Source: Metallyticus violacea (taxonomy: Eukaryota > Arthropoda > Insecta > Mantodea > Metallyticidae). Taken from it: a stretch of DNA of 64,000 bases. The DNA lies in contig CM060846.1 in NCBI GenBank assembly GCA_030762175.1, positions 304,144,512 through 304,208,511 of the forward strand. The letters run 5' to 3'. Of this stretch, positions 11,664 through 22,031 are shown piece after piece (positions within the stretch are counted from its first letter, which is position 1; each line of letters starts with the position of its first letter). The translations under genes were made by a program, and so were the position numbers. The notes under the pieces were generated by a model that saw only the letters and a list, made by a program, of their open reading frames with translations, was not told the DNA's origin and did not search any database.

Positions 11664-11870
11664 TTGTTTATTTGAAATAGCTGTTCCTCCAACAATATCC
11701 AGATTGAAGCTCTGTGATAACTTCCTTGCTGGAGTAGAGTTGTATATTTCTCCATTCTTTAGTTCATAGTACTTCATTATCAATTCCCAGGCATGCATAG
11801 TTTTGCCAGATGAGTTCCCAATGTGTGGAAAGCAGCCAATAAAAGGGACTACACTTACACTCTGACCAAC
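11664..11870 (-). CDS. RUNDC1: RUNDC1 exon: RUN domain, middle part
   Basis: This 207-nt exon (69 codons, phase 0 at both ends) encodes VGQSVSVVPFIGCFP, then AWELIMKYYELKNGEIYN, then RKLSQSFNLDIVGGTAIS and ends NKQ. The AWE-MKYYELKNG and ARKLSQSFNL blocks are the signature I used to recognise RUNDC1. Acceptor tttttttag at 11,871-11,879, donor gtaatt starting at 11,663. No stops or frameshifts; purifying selection is implied by the contrast with the decayed repeats on both sides. Confidence 0.9.
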
Positions 11871-12457
11871 CTAAAAAAATATTACCAAAATGGTGAAATC
11901 CAAATTACATAAATTATTATCATTCTGAAAATTTAACATTATTCATTTTGAAAATTGTATTTACACGTTTATTTTTATACTACCAGTACATGTGATATGC
12001 ACTAAAACATTAAATGAAAGCAATAAAGAAAACATGAATATCAACAGGTTTAAGATTTGGTATAAAAATAACATTTACAAAATGCAAAATATAATAGTAG
12101 AGAAAGTATAATATTTAAGTACATGAATGTGATATATTTTTTGTAACAAAAATTTTGTTTCATGATCCCAGCATACTTTAAATGGATAAAACCAACATTT
12201 TTATTCATATTCTTAGATTAGACTGTAGTTTCCTCTTTATTCAACACAGAACTACAAAGGAACTGGAAATTTGGCCTAAAGTATCCTGAAATACCAAGCA
12301 AACTGTAGTGAGCAAACTATTGATAAGTAACATTGAATTTTCCTTTTTTTGAAGCAACACATACACCTAGATTTTCCAGACTGAAAATTTGCTTATGACA
12401 TCCATCTTCAATGAAGGCCATAAATAGACTTAATGAATATGCTAAAGTAAAATTTCT
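11871..12457. other. RUNDC1 intron segment, nothing recognised
   Basis: Polypyrimidine/AG acceptor region at the left edge, then AT-rich intron up to the target duplication of the LINE. No other feature seen. Confidence 0.4.
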
Positions 12458-12552
12458 AAATGCCAATGTGGAGTGCCAAGTGAGCAGGGCAAGGAGAAGG
12501 ATGTGTTTATAGTGAGCTCCAAGAATGTGAGATAAAAGTGGTATAAGTAGAA

Positions 12553-13427
12553 ATGGGAGAAGAAATTTCGGTGTATAGAGCAAGGATAGGAATGTTTAGA
12601 CAAAGAAGAATGAAAACAAAAGGGAGAAGGAGGAAGCAAGAGGACAGATGGTTTAATATGGGGAAGCATTATTTTAATGCTGCTAATTATAGGTTGTATT
12701 CAACTAAATCCAGGCCCAGAAGAAACACAGGAAATTTTGAAAAAATTGAATGGTATGAGCAAAGATTAAGTGGTAATCTGAATAAAATAGCTAAGGAAAT
12801 AAAAGATGAGGTTGGAAAAGAAATTCAAGGAATCAAGAGAGAAATAGACGAAATGAAGATGAATTTAGAAAGAGCAGATGAGAGCAGAAGAAAACACAAT
12901 CTTGTATTTATAGGAGTGGAAGAAAGAAGAGATATTTAGCCAGAGCAAGAAGTAACCACAATATTGGAAAATAATTTGGAAATAGAATTACATGGATGGG
13001 ACATTGTCGAAGCATACAGAATAGGAAGGCACACGGGGAAGAGACCAATAATAGTTCAATTTGCAAAAACCAGAATAATTTATGAAATATTGAGAAAGGC
13101 AAAGATGCTGAGAGGGACGAACATATTTATTAATAAGGACCTGACTCCTGCTCGAAAACACACAAAACAAAAAATTTAATTTGACGGATGATGGAAGCTA
13201 AAGCAGCAGGCAAAAGAGCATATATCAGGAATTTTCAACTGTGGATTGAAGGAGGGAATGCATACACTATTAACAAGAAAGATGTATGGAGCAGCAAACC
13301 AATGCGGGAGAAAACGAGTCAGCATATTACTAACCAGCAACAGGAAATATACATAGCAGCAGAAAATTTTAAGGATCCAAAATCTGGGGTATTCAAGGGA
13401 GAATTGAGGAAACAAGAGACATGTTAG
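12553..13427 (+). pseudogene. LINE-A ORF1 remnant (coiled-coil nucleic-acid chaperone type)
   Basis: A basic N-terminus (RQRRMKTKGRRRK), a coiled-coil region (about 12,770-12,880, KEIQGIKREIDEMKM), then the block HNLVFIGVEE, WDIVEAYRIGR, GKRPIIVQFAK and NIFINKDLTP. This is the pattern of L1-like ORF1 proteins (RRM-like core after a coiled coil), which bind element RNA in the particle. It is split by a stop at 12,937-12,939 and another after 13,176; the remainder reads to about 13,427. Confidence 0.75.
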
Positions 13428-13929
13428 TAACTGTTGTGTCAGATGCTATGTCATCACCGCACACATTGCAGATTAGGGAGAGCCGAGCAACTGATCTTCA
13501 GGAGGGAGAAGATGTGGAAGTGGTATGACGTCAGGAAAGCCAGGAGCAGAAAGAAAAAAAAGGAGGTGTCGCCGAGGAAAGAGGAGGTAGAAGCAGTGCA
13601 GGGATTAGTGGAGAGTGGGGACCTGAGTTCGACGCAAACTATTGGTAGTGGGGAAGAATGGGAAATGAAAGTGGGCAAGGCAAGAGAAGTGGGATGAATA
13701 TGAAAGAAAGGGGAGATAGTATAGTTTCATCTCTGCATGGAAGTATTTTGGTAGTGAATAAGGATAAATAGTGAATAAGGATAAAACCCCAAATGAAGGG
13801 ATTCAGTTAAGAAGTAAAAAAAAAAAAAAAAAAAACTCTAAAGAAGTTTATGTGATTGAAGGGGAGAATGGGATCACAATAACAGACAGTGAGGAGATTA
13901 GGTTACTCAAAATGCGAAGGTTTGAAAAA

Positions 13930-14670
13930 TAAAATTAACATGGGAACTTTACAATACTTATTGGGTACTATGGATTATTTGCAGTATTAGAAACATGGTT
14001 AAAGGATGAAGAGATTACAATAGAGGATTTTAAATATGTAGGAAGAAAGGCTGAAATGATGGCAAGGAAAGGGAGACCATCAGGAGGGCTAGGGTTTTTT
14101 GTTAAGAATGATTTGAGTAAAACCATTAAACACACTTGGTCTAGGTGGAAGGAAGTATTTTGGTTTATACTGGAAGATAAAGTGTTAGATGAAAGTATAA
14201 TATGTATAGGTATAGTATATAACCCCCCCAATCATCTCACAGTTCCATAACCCAGAATTGTATTGTATCCTATATAGAGATATAGAGAGGTTAAGGGATA
14301 AATATTTGAACATTGAGATTATAATTGTGAAAGATTTTAATAAAAGAATTGGTGAGCTTGATGTAAACTTAATGAATGGGTGGGAAAATAATAATGTAAT
14401 AAAAAAAATGAGAATATTAGACACAGTAAGGGCAGGGTGGAAGATAAAGGAAGTGAGAAAGTTATTAATTTTGGTGAATTAAATGCACTCGATATTTTAA
14501 ATGATAAATATGAGGAGGATGAGCAAGGAGAATTCACCTTCATAAATAAAAATGGAGAGAGTGTATTTGATTTTGTATTATGGTCAAGTAATATTACGCA
14601 TATGATAAGTATCTTCAAAGTGTGAAATACAAGTTCGAGTAGTGGCCATTTTCCACTAATAATTTAATAT
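13930..14670 (+). pseudogene. LINE-A endonuclease domain remnant
   Basis: Across frame shifts, motifs of the APE-type endonuclease can be followed: a degraded ETWL (13,990), GRPSGGLGFFVK (14,070), GIVYNPP (14,208), VKDFNKRIGELD (usually GDFNARIG; 14,327), and SGHFPL (usually SDHFP) near 14,645. The domain would nick target DNA to prime reverse transcription. Loss of the canonical G of GDFN and D of SDHFP supports inactivity. Confidence 0.7.
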
Positions 14671-14739
14671 TTATATTAAATTATATTAATAATTAACTCT
14701 CATATAACCCAAGAAGAATGGTTAAGATATTTTTCAGAT

Positions 14740-16030
14740 CTGTTTGCATGTCAAAGCTCTATAAAAGGGAGGATAATTCCAGAGATAGAAAATTACTATG
14801 TAGAGATGCTAGATAGGGATATAACAGAGAGAGAAGTAGAGAAACAGATTAAAAGAATAAAAAGAAACAAAGCACCAGAAATAGATGGTATACCAGGGGA
14901 ATTCCTTAAAGAATAGAGTACGGCTACGAATCGACTCAAGGTACTAACACTGATGTTTAATACAATAAAAGCTATGGGGTACACACCGGAAAGTTGGAGA
15001 AAAGAAATTATACAACCAATATACAAAGGTAAAGGGGACTTGGATAAACCTAGTAACTACAGGGGTATAGCACTGTTGTCCAATGTGGGAAAAATCTAGA
15101 GGAATATTGGCTGACAGGTTGCAGGAATGGGCAGAAGAATATAACATTCTTTCAGAATTTCAAATGAGCTTTAGGAAAGGAAGACAGACGATTGATAACA
15201 TATTTGTTATAAAAACTATAGTGGACAAATATTTAAAAGGTAAAAAGATAATATTTATATGGCCTTTATCGACTTAGAAAAAGCTTTTGACCGAATAGAT
15301 ATGAACTATTGTGGCATAAGCTATCAGAGAAAGGGGTGAGTAAACAAATGGTCACTATTCCAAAAGGATTGTATAAAGGAAATACCTTTTGCATAAAATA
15401 TGATGAAAGGGCAATAACAAGGGAAGTACAGCAAGAAAAAGGATTAAGGCAAGGTTGCAAGCTAAGTCCAATGTTATTTAATTTGTTTATTGATGACATA
15501 TTGAAGAATATAAGCAATAATAATAACATTTTGCCGGTAATAAATAAATTGCAAATCCCTGGGCTTCTCTTTGCAGATGATTTGGTAGTAGGCTCCATTA
15601 CTGTAAATGGGTTAAAACGGTCAATACAAGAGGTAGATAAATACTGCATAGAATGGAGTTTAAAAGTAAATAGAGAGAAAATCCAAATTCTAGCATTGAA
15701 GAAAGGCACTAAATTCAGTAAACATGAAAAGTGGAAGAAGGGAAATAAAGAATATAAAGTTGCGCGCGGTTGTACATACCTGGGTATAAGAATAGATGCA
15801 TGGCAAAAACAAATGAAATCAGCACTAGCAAAAGGAAAATCAGCTATGGTGGCTGTAAGGGGGTGCCCATATAAAATGCCTGAGATGGAGATGAAGTGGC
15901 TGGAAAGGGTGTACAATTTGGTGGTTTAAGCCTGAATGCTCTATGGTATTGAAATTTGGGGACTTGAGAAAGGTTGGGAGGTTGTAGATCACATTCATAA
16001 GATATTTTGTACGGAAGTTTTAGGACTGCC
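14740..16030 (+). pseudogene. LINE-A reverse transcriptase remnant
   Basis: RT blocks in order: a KAPEIDGIPGEFLK-like region (14,870), NYRGIALLSNVGK (15,055), FQMSFRKGRQTIDNIF (15,160), a FIDLEKAFDRI-like motif A split by a frameshift (15,265), GLRQGCKLSPMLFNLFIDD (15,442-15,500), and the catalytic box LLFADDLVVG (FADD, about 15,565). The 15,309-15,929 stretch is open for 206 codons. Element-encoded RTs copy their RNA at the nicked target. Frameshifts near 15,100 and 15,290 break the frame. Confidence 0.85.
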
Positions 16031-16252
16031 AATAGCAACAGCAAACAAATTTCGGAGATTGAAATGGGAAGAAGTACAAGAAAGGGAATAGTTATGGAGA
16101 GAGCTTTAAAATACTGGTATAGGATTTTAAATTTATATGATGATAATTTATTGAAACAATGCTTACAATATCAAGAAACAAGTTAAAAAACACAGGTTGA
16201 TTAGTAATTGTATAAAATATAGTGAACTTTTGTAACAGTGATGTCAAATATT

Positions 16253-16323
16253 AACATTTTAAAAAAATTGAGTCGATTAGTGGTGTGTATGTTACAATCT
16301 CGACTCAATTTTTTTAAAATGTT
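16253..16323. repeat. Perfect 24-bp inverted repeat inside LINE-A
   Basis: Arms 16,253-16,276 and 16,300-16,323 are exact reverse complements around a 23-nt spacer. The unit breaks ORF2 between the RT and its C-terminal region. A 25-nt sequence at 16,205-16,229 just before it is identical to 51,991-52,015 in LINE-B, where another perfect inverted repeat follows. It may be a small inserted hairpin element. Confidence 0.8.
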
Positions 16324-16334
16324 GGGTTAGTAAC

Positions 16335-16760
16335 TTGAGATATAATCTAGAAAGTAATGGATTAGGGGATATATGGAGAAAAAGAGAAATAAACCACAAA
16401 AGTTACTGGAAGGAAGTTAGGAAAAGATTCGAGGACATAGGGATCCAAAAATTGTTTAGTCAATTATCTGAGAAAAGGTCGCTAGTCTTTTATGTCTCAA
16501 TGGAAAATAGCTGGGGAAGAGAGAGGTATATGGATAACATTAGTAATGAAGAAAGAAAGGGGATAGCCTGGCTAAGAGCAGGAATATGGAGGTTAAAAGG
16601 TCAAAGAAATGGATACCCACAAGGTGTGTGCCCATTATATGAGGATAAAGAAGATGTAAAACATATAATTTATGAATGTAAAGAAACTGAGACTTGGAGA
16701 TAGAAAGTATAAGATTAAACATTAGGGAGAAAAGTAATGTTAACAAAATAATAGAAAAAA
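16335..16760 (+). pseudogene. LINE-A ORF2 C-terminal zinc-knuckle region
   Basis: Open from 16,335 to 16,703, this encodes a basic C-terminal segment ending with CPLYEDKEDVKHIIYEC, the C-x-H-x4-C type knuckle found after the RT in many LINEs (the first Cys of the usual pair is replaced by Tyr). The same block in LINE-B reads CPLCSQHDNNWHILLDC, with the pair intact. It continues to a stop just after TETWR. Confidence 0.7.
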
Positions 16761-17195
16761 ACTGTAAGGTTATAGGGAAATTTTTATAGAAAGTAAGAAA
16801 TAAATGGAAATGGACTGTGAAGAGAAGAAAGGGACAATAGACTATGAGAGAGTGTTCTAGAATCTGGTAGTAAGCATATGTTGTGCTTTAATAGAATTAG
16901 TATTAGTAAGAGATGGGAATCGGTCAGAACTTGGATCCAGTAGGTTGCTGCTGATGAACCGGGGACTGAAGTAAACAACATGGAAATTTTGTATTTTGTT
17001 TTAGATTTATTAGAATTTACATAAGTGGGATAATACAAAATTAATTATTGTACACAAACTTTTTCAAATATAAGGGGTCACACCTAAAATGGCCTGGGGC
17101 AGATGGGTGGAAGCCCCTTAGTAATAATAGTTTGTATTTATAATGTACTTTTTCTTCGCATTTCAATAAATTTATTATTATTAAAATGCCAATGT

Positions 17196-17526
17196 CAAAA
17201 AATATTATCTATCAAACACAGAATCATATAAATATACACCATAATTAGGCCAGTCCTGTATTTCTTCAATTTGATTTATCTGAGCATATCACTTACAAAA
17301 CAATTAGCATGACGGTACAAGTTATGTACTATCAGCAATTTGTTTTATATGAAATTTATGGCATAGCAAGAGATAAATGGAGAATTTTCTTCCATTACTA
17401 TATGTAAAAATGTACTATATATTCAGAAAAAAAAGTCTCATACATGGCTATTACTCTACCTGATAATGTACTATATGTTTAGTCTCACACATGATATTTT
17501 CATGTTAATACCAAAAGAGTACTTAC
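17196..17526. other. RUNDC1 intron segment, nothing recognised
   Basis: AT-rich intronic DNA between the LINE-A 3' target duplication and the exon donor; no feature recognised. Confidence 0.4.
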
Positions 17527-17725
17527 AGGCATCAGACCATGCTGCATTAAGTCTCTAATACTAACAGCCAAATGTTTCCGAACAGCTGATGTGAGCTTCA
17601 CATTACACAGTACTACTGGTGCATCTTCAGAGTCAGAAGTATAATCACTATCTATAGGATTTTCTGGATTAGATGCCAATTCTATCACATAGTCAACAGC
17701 TAATTCAAGGTTAGCTCGTAAATCC
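17527..17725 (-). CDS. RUNDC1: RUNDC1 exon: start of the RUN domain
   Basis: This 199-nt exon supplies the last base of a Gly codon and then 66 codons: DLRANLELAVDYVIELASN, an acidic loop with PIDSDYTSDSEDAPV, and KLTSAVRKHLAVSIRDLMQH ending GLMP. The first helix (LELAVDYVIELA) and the LAVSIRDLMQHGL helix fit the start of a RUN domain. Acceptor ttttgcag at 17,726-17,733; donor gtaagt from 17,526. The Ser/Asp-rich loop could be a phosphorylation site cluster, which is inference. Confidence 0.9.
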
Positions 17726-17867
17726 CTGCAAAAGATATGTTTCCATACAAGTGGGCCTGCTATTTTATTTATACTTATTATTTTGTAGTTACACAAAACT
17801 ACAACAACATTAATATCATATATATAAAGTAGAGTTATTCATAACTGAATGTTTTCAAATGTCAACA

Positions 17868-18430
17868 TAAACTTCACTTGCAAAGTTTTTAAATTAGAAC
17901 ATGTTTTGGGTACCTTTGTTCCCATCCTCAGCTGTTGGCTGACTGCTTTTGGGCTGTTTTGGTGTGGTCATGGCTAGATCTTATTCGCTTCTCTGTTGAA
18001 ATCTGATAGCTGAAATATGAATTTATTGAATTTTTTGTCCAGAGGTGGAATGTCACAATTTATTAACATCTAAATTTTTTCAAATGAACATATTTTCCCA
18101 TGTGGATAATTCCAACAAGATGGCTTCTTGCTTAATTAAAAGAAATTACATTTCGTTAATAGAAATACATGCTGCAATAAACTGTACACATCAGAAAAAT
18201 TTTTCATTTTAAAAAATTAATGTAATTTAATGAATTTTAACATTCCACCTCTATACAAATTCATTAAATTCCTGTTCCAGCCAACAGATGTCAACAGGAA
18301 AGTGACTCAGATCATGCCACGACCACACCAATAGCCCAAAACTTATTAAGCAGTTAGTCAACAGCTGAGGGTGGGAAGAAGATTCTTGAAACATATCCTA
18401 ATTTAAAAACCTTGTAAGTGAATTTGAATA
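17868..18430. repeat. Long palindromic element with hammerhead-like ends
   Basis: Two inverted arms of roughly 190 bp (about 17,868-18,060 and 18,230-18,430) surround an AT-rich centre. Matching blocks include tggtgtggtcatggc versus its mirror and aggtggaatgt versus acattccacct. Near each outer end lies a hammerhead-like core facing outward: reverse complement near 17,910-17,942 (CTGAGGATGGGAAC) and plus near 18,363-18,392 (CTGAGGGTGGGAAG with TTCTTGAAAC). No coding sequence; probably a non-autonomous relative of PLE ends. Confidence 0.7.
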
Positions 18431-18468
18431 GTTTGGGATTTTCATAGTGAAATATAGTATCATATAAC

Positions 18469-18602
18469 AAAATTATTTATGAGGAAGTCATAGTGGTACC
18501 GTACTGACAATGAAGGAAATTTGCCTTTGAAGCATGTCCAAGTAAGTGGAATACAACTAGTGAAATTTTAGTGACTTCCTCATAAATAATTTGTTATATG
18601 AC
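18469..18602. repeat. MITE-like inverted repeat, copy 1
   Basis: Arms carrying atcatataaca/aattatttatgaggaagtca and its mirror tgacttcctcataaataatt/tgttatatgac bound a 134-bp unit. Flanking gggattttca and gtgaaatata on the left also precede the unit at 20,150, so the two belong to one family. Confidence 0.7.
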
Positions 18603-19742
18603 TTGTAAGTGAAGTTCATGTCAACATTCCAAACATGCAATTTTGAAGATTTCATTATTTCATTGACAATAGCTTCTAAACACAAGTAAATATTGAGTTA
18701 TGCTAAAAATCTCAAAGAACATGGCGTGAACCAAAGTTCTACAGCATCAAATGTTAATATCAATAATTTAATATAATTACATTTTTTCTTGCCTATTTCT
18801 ATTTGTATGATATGAACATTGTTTTACTCCATCTACTATCTGGTATGCAGTTCAAGGAGTTTTAAGAAAATGCATATGGAGTTAAAAATTTACTCTCTGT
18901 CTTTATAAAATATGAAGCACCAGCTGTCTTTTCAAGTGTAATTTCTGTCATCAAAAGTTACAGTGTAGCAAAGTATTGTATATTAAAATTAATGCATAAC
19001 ATTACTTCACATGCTAAGGATCTTAACTTCAGGACAGATAACACAAATCTGCATTTTTACATTTGCAATATGGAAGACAGATAAGGCAAATGTGCATTTT
19101 CAATATGTGCTTGGTTTCCACTCACTATACATTTTTCATATTTGTCACAGATATCATGTTACAACACATGCCTGCTCTGGAATGTTTATTCAAGTGTTGT
19201 AAACTTGACCTGGTGCTAGGTATTTTAGTCAGCAGTCAAGCGATCACCATGGCTAAGTATAATATGATTATTGAGCAAATAACTTTGTCACAGGACACAA
19301 AATGCTTCCATAATTATTTTCTGACACATTATGTGATGATATTGATTTTTTTACATCCATTACCTAGTTACAGTTATATTGGCAATAACAATAATGCCAG
19401 GGCAAATATATCAATCAAAAGAGGCATTATCACATCATTTAAAACTGTTTTGCAATAATTCAGATGTAAAACAAATTCCCTCTAACCTGACAAAAGTGTT
19501 GGAAATAACAGCGCTCTTTTATCAGAGACAGCATTTTTGAAATGTTACATGAAGAATCTAATTACTGTTATTTTCAAAATTAATAACAGTATAACAGTTC
19601 TTAGATGTAGAAATGATCAGACGTCAATATAACAGAAATGAAAAGGTTTTATGCAATAATTATTCTAATGCAAAGTATAAAAGATAATCTAAAGATTACA
19701 GATCTATATATCCATTTTTGGACACTTCCATTTTCATAAAAT
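18603..19742. other. RUNDC1 intron segment, nothing recognised
   Basis: AT-rich intron. The 131-codon ORF at 19,063-19,458 shows no motif or codon pattern that supports a gene, so it is left out. Confidence 0.35.
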
Positions 19743-19990
19743 GTGGTGACATGGTGGCCAAGCGGTTAGATTGCTTGCCTTCCAACCATGCAACCTGGGT
19801 TGCATCCCAGTGGCCATAATTGGGATTTGTGGTAGATGAAGTGGTATCTGGGCAGCTTTTCTCTGGAGTTTCTGGTTTCTGCTGCCACACATTCCACCAA
19901 TGCTCCATCATCATCTCATCCCCATTTCCATCTTCACTCTCATCTAGCATAATGTAAGCCTCCGATTTCTCAATGCACAAATTAAAATGA
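19743..19990 (+). mobile_element. tRNA-derived SINE (SINE-C)
   Basis: The head resembles a tRNA gene: tggccaagcggttaga is a box A type block and ggttgcatccc is a box B type block, about 40 bp apart. The body runs on through ctctggagtttctggtttctg and ends in an AT-rich region near 19,990. The two boxes would form an internal RNA polymerase III promoter. Only one copy is in this window, so the 3' boundary is a guess. Confidence 0.6.
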
Positions 19991-20149
19991 ATTATGTAAC
20001 TGCCATCTAATGGCCAATGGAAGAACAACTGTAAAAAGCCAGGTACCATTGCCACCACCATTCTCAGAAATATTACAAGCTGCAATATGTTTAAACGAAT
20101 TTGGATGTAATTTTTTGTAATTAGGGATTTTCAGTGTGAAATATATTAT

Positions 20150-20225
20150 AATATGACAAATTATTGTTATGAAATCACTCAAAATTAGTGAAATTTGAGT
20201 GATTCCATAACAATAATTAGTCAAA
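20150..20225. repeat. MITE-like inverted repeat, copy 2
   Basis: A compact palindrome: acaaattattgttatg and atcactcaaa on the left, mirrored on the right. Its left flank (gggattttca, then gtgaaatata) and right flank are shared with the element at 18,469-18,602, so this is a diverged copy of the same family. Confidence 0.65.
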
Positions 20226-20279
20226 TTTGGATGAGTTATAATTTCATTAATAATGCCCTTCAACAACAGTCTACAAATA

Positions 20280-21218
20280 GGCTTTGCAAACTTCAGCCCT
20301 TATGAGAATTTATTCTTGAGATGCTTTAGACAATTTATAAGCCAAATTAACAACTTCCTTTGAATGAAGGTAGGTTTCCTTGGAGGGAAGACTTTCAGGT
20401 GATATGTGCACACATGTACCCCAGAAAATTGTTGAAAGTGAACAGAGTAGGAGTTAGGAGATGACATGCTTGTGCTTCTGACAACAAAAGGAGTGAAACA
20501 AGGTACATTTTCCAGAAAGGGGAATGTTTTCAGAGATTTAACACCTTCTGGCATTACTAGCACCTTTTGAAAGTGTCCTCCCAATATTCAAGTTCATTAA
20601 AGTAATTATGAAACATTTTATAAATTATTTAAGCAGACAGTACAAAAGCTTAGCATAGAAGGCTTGTTCTGCAGGAATGGGTACTTAAATAATCTTTAAT
20701 GAAGAAAAGAGTCAATTTCAACACAAAAGGCACAAATAAATTAAATCTACAATATTTGTACTTTGAAAGCCTCAAAGGCAACACAAATAAATACTTTTAA
20801 CTGTACAAGAGAATGAAGGACAAACTACAAGCCCTGATGCTGGTTTTTGTAAATGCAGCAGAAATGAAGTACTGCACAAGTTCCTCATTTAATGATATAA
20901 TGGTCAATGAGTTAAATATAACTTCTTTTCATTTAATCTGTATAATTACATTTAAAGTGGATGGAGGAATTTGGATAAAGCATTTGTTTTAGCAAATATT
21001 AAATTCTTTTAATTAGTATTTCATAATAAATCTAAAAAAAGCTTCAATTTTTCCATTTCGGGCACTGCATTTAACATCCACTAAATTTTAAAAAAATTAC
21101 TGTTTTAATTTGGCTAATTGTGGTATTAGTTCTTTTTATTTTAGGAACCATTACTTCTGAAAATAATTTCTCTAATGTCAGAAGAACAAAATGAAAAGCA
21201 GTGCCACATGATGCTTAC
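20280..21218. other. RUNDC1 intron segment, nothing firmly recognised
   Basis: AT-rich intron. The stretch 20,370-20,580 has a less decayed look (94-codon minus-strand ORF), but no motif was recognised. Confidence 0.35.
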
Positions 21219-21355
21219 CCCCAATGATTTGCTTTCATAGTTTTTTTCAAACTATTTTTCTTGAAATGTTCACTACCACATCCGAATTGTGCAACTGCAA
21301 ACATCTGCAGGAGTGTAGCTGCTTTCTTCATTATGTTAATTGTTTCTGCTCGAAT
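21219..21355 (-). CDS. RUNDC1: RUNDC1 exon: conserved helical linker
   Basis: This 137-nt exon encodes IRAETINIMKKAATLLQMF, then AVAQFGCGSEHFKKNSLKKT and ends MKANHWG. The helix followed by QFGCG and NHWG matches the segment that sits just before the RUN domain in insect RUNDC1 proteins as I remember them. It starts in phase 0 after tttttag and ends with two bases of a Gly codon before gtaagc at 21,218; the first base of the next exon completes it. The short Met-less ORF made it easy to miss. Confidence 0.88.
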
Positions 21356-21915
21356 CTAAAAACAGAAAAATTCACATTCATTTTCATTACTGCTGTGGTA
21401 AAGCTGGCACACTTTAGCCCCTTAATATAACTCCTACTAAGCCATCTCAAAAATGTAACAACAGACTTGTCTTATTGCTTGTTGTTAGCAAAAATGATAT
21501 TTTCATAAATATTTACTATGTTCTAATGCAAAATAAACATTGTTATATGCCATTAATCTAACTTAGAAATTTACCCTACTTATCTTTCTTTTTGTATTTT
21601 TCTATTCTAAATTAATATATGCCCCCGTAAACATTACATTAAATATGATGCATAAAATATTCTTTGAGCAAATGGATAATAAAACATCATCATCTAAGTC
21701 ACCTATAATTAGCTTTTTCACAAAAATGAAAATGCCAACCTACACTTTAATAGCTATTGTACTGGTGCCTTACAGCAAATGAGTACCTTGTCTGTGATCT
21801 ACACTTTGGTGGCAGTGGCTGCAGTGGTAGTGAGATATCATAAAAGCATTTGGTTTCTTAAGATATTATTGTCCACCCAGAAGGGTATAACAGAATTTAA
21901 GCTACATATACTTAC

Positions 21916-22031
21916 CTCATCTTCACTTTTGTTGTGCAATTTATGTCTAGATGGAGATACCTTGAAATGCGCACCTCCATGCACAGGGCAGTTGCATGTG
22001 CATTCTTTGGCCTTTTCTGTAGTTCCTTCAC
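21916..22031 (-). CDS. RUNDC1: RUNDC1 exon: Cys-rich linker
   Basis: This 116-nt exon supplies two bases of a Gly codon, then EGTTEKAKECTCNCPVHGGA and HFKVSPSRHKLHNKSEDE. A Cys/His cluster (CTCNCPVHGG) lies between the coiled coil and the RUN domain; whether it binds metal cannot be told. Acceptor ttgtcag above 22,031, donor gtaagt from 21,915. Phases agree with both neighbours. A longer shadow ORF covers the same place on the plus strand. Confidence 0.85.

Larger units (their letters stand above)
12458..17195 (+). mobile_element. LINE (LINE-A), near full length, with 12-bp target duplication
   Basis: A non-LTR retrotransposon occupies 12,470-17,183 and is flanked by identical 12-bp copies aaatgccaatgt at 12,458-12,469 and 17,184-17,195, which are the target-site duplication. 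Order: ORF1-like coiled coil and RNA-binding region, a 20-A tract, apurinic-type endonuclease, reverse transcriptase, C-terminal zinc-knuckle region, 3' UTR and a (TTA)n end. Many stops and frameshifts make it inactive. It lies inside the RUNDC1 intron, opposite to the gene. A second, truncated member of the family is at 49,309-52,115. Confidence 0.9.

Noticed and set aside
19063..19458. 131-codon ORF as a host gene
   Set aside because: No recognisable motif and no flanking splice or promoter signal; treated as chance.
19743..19830. Possible tRNA gene
   Set aside because: Boxes are tRNA-like but the structure runs into a SINE body and the cloverleaf is not complete.
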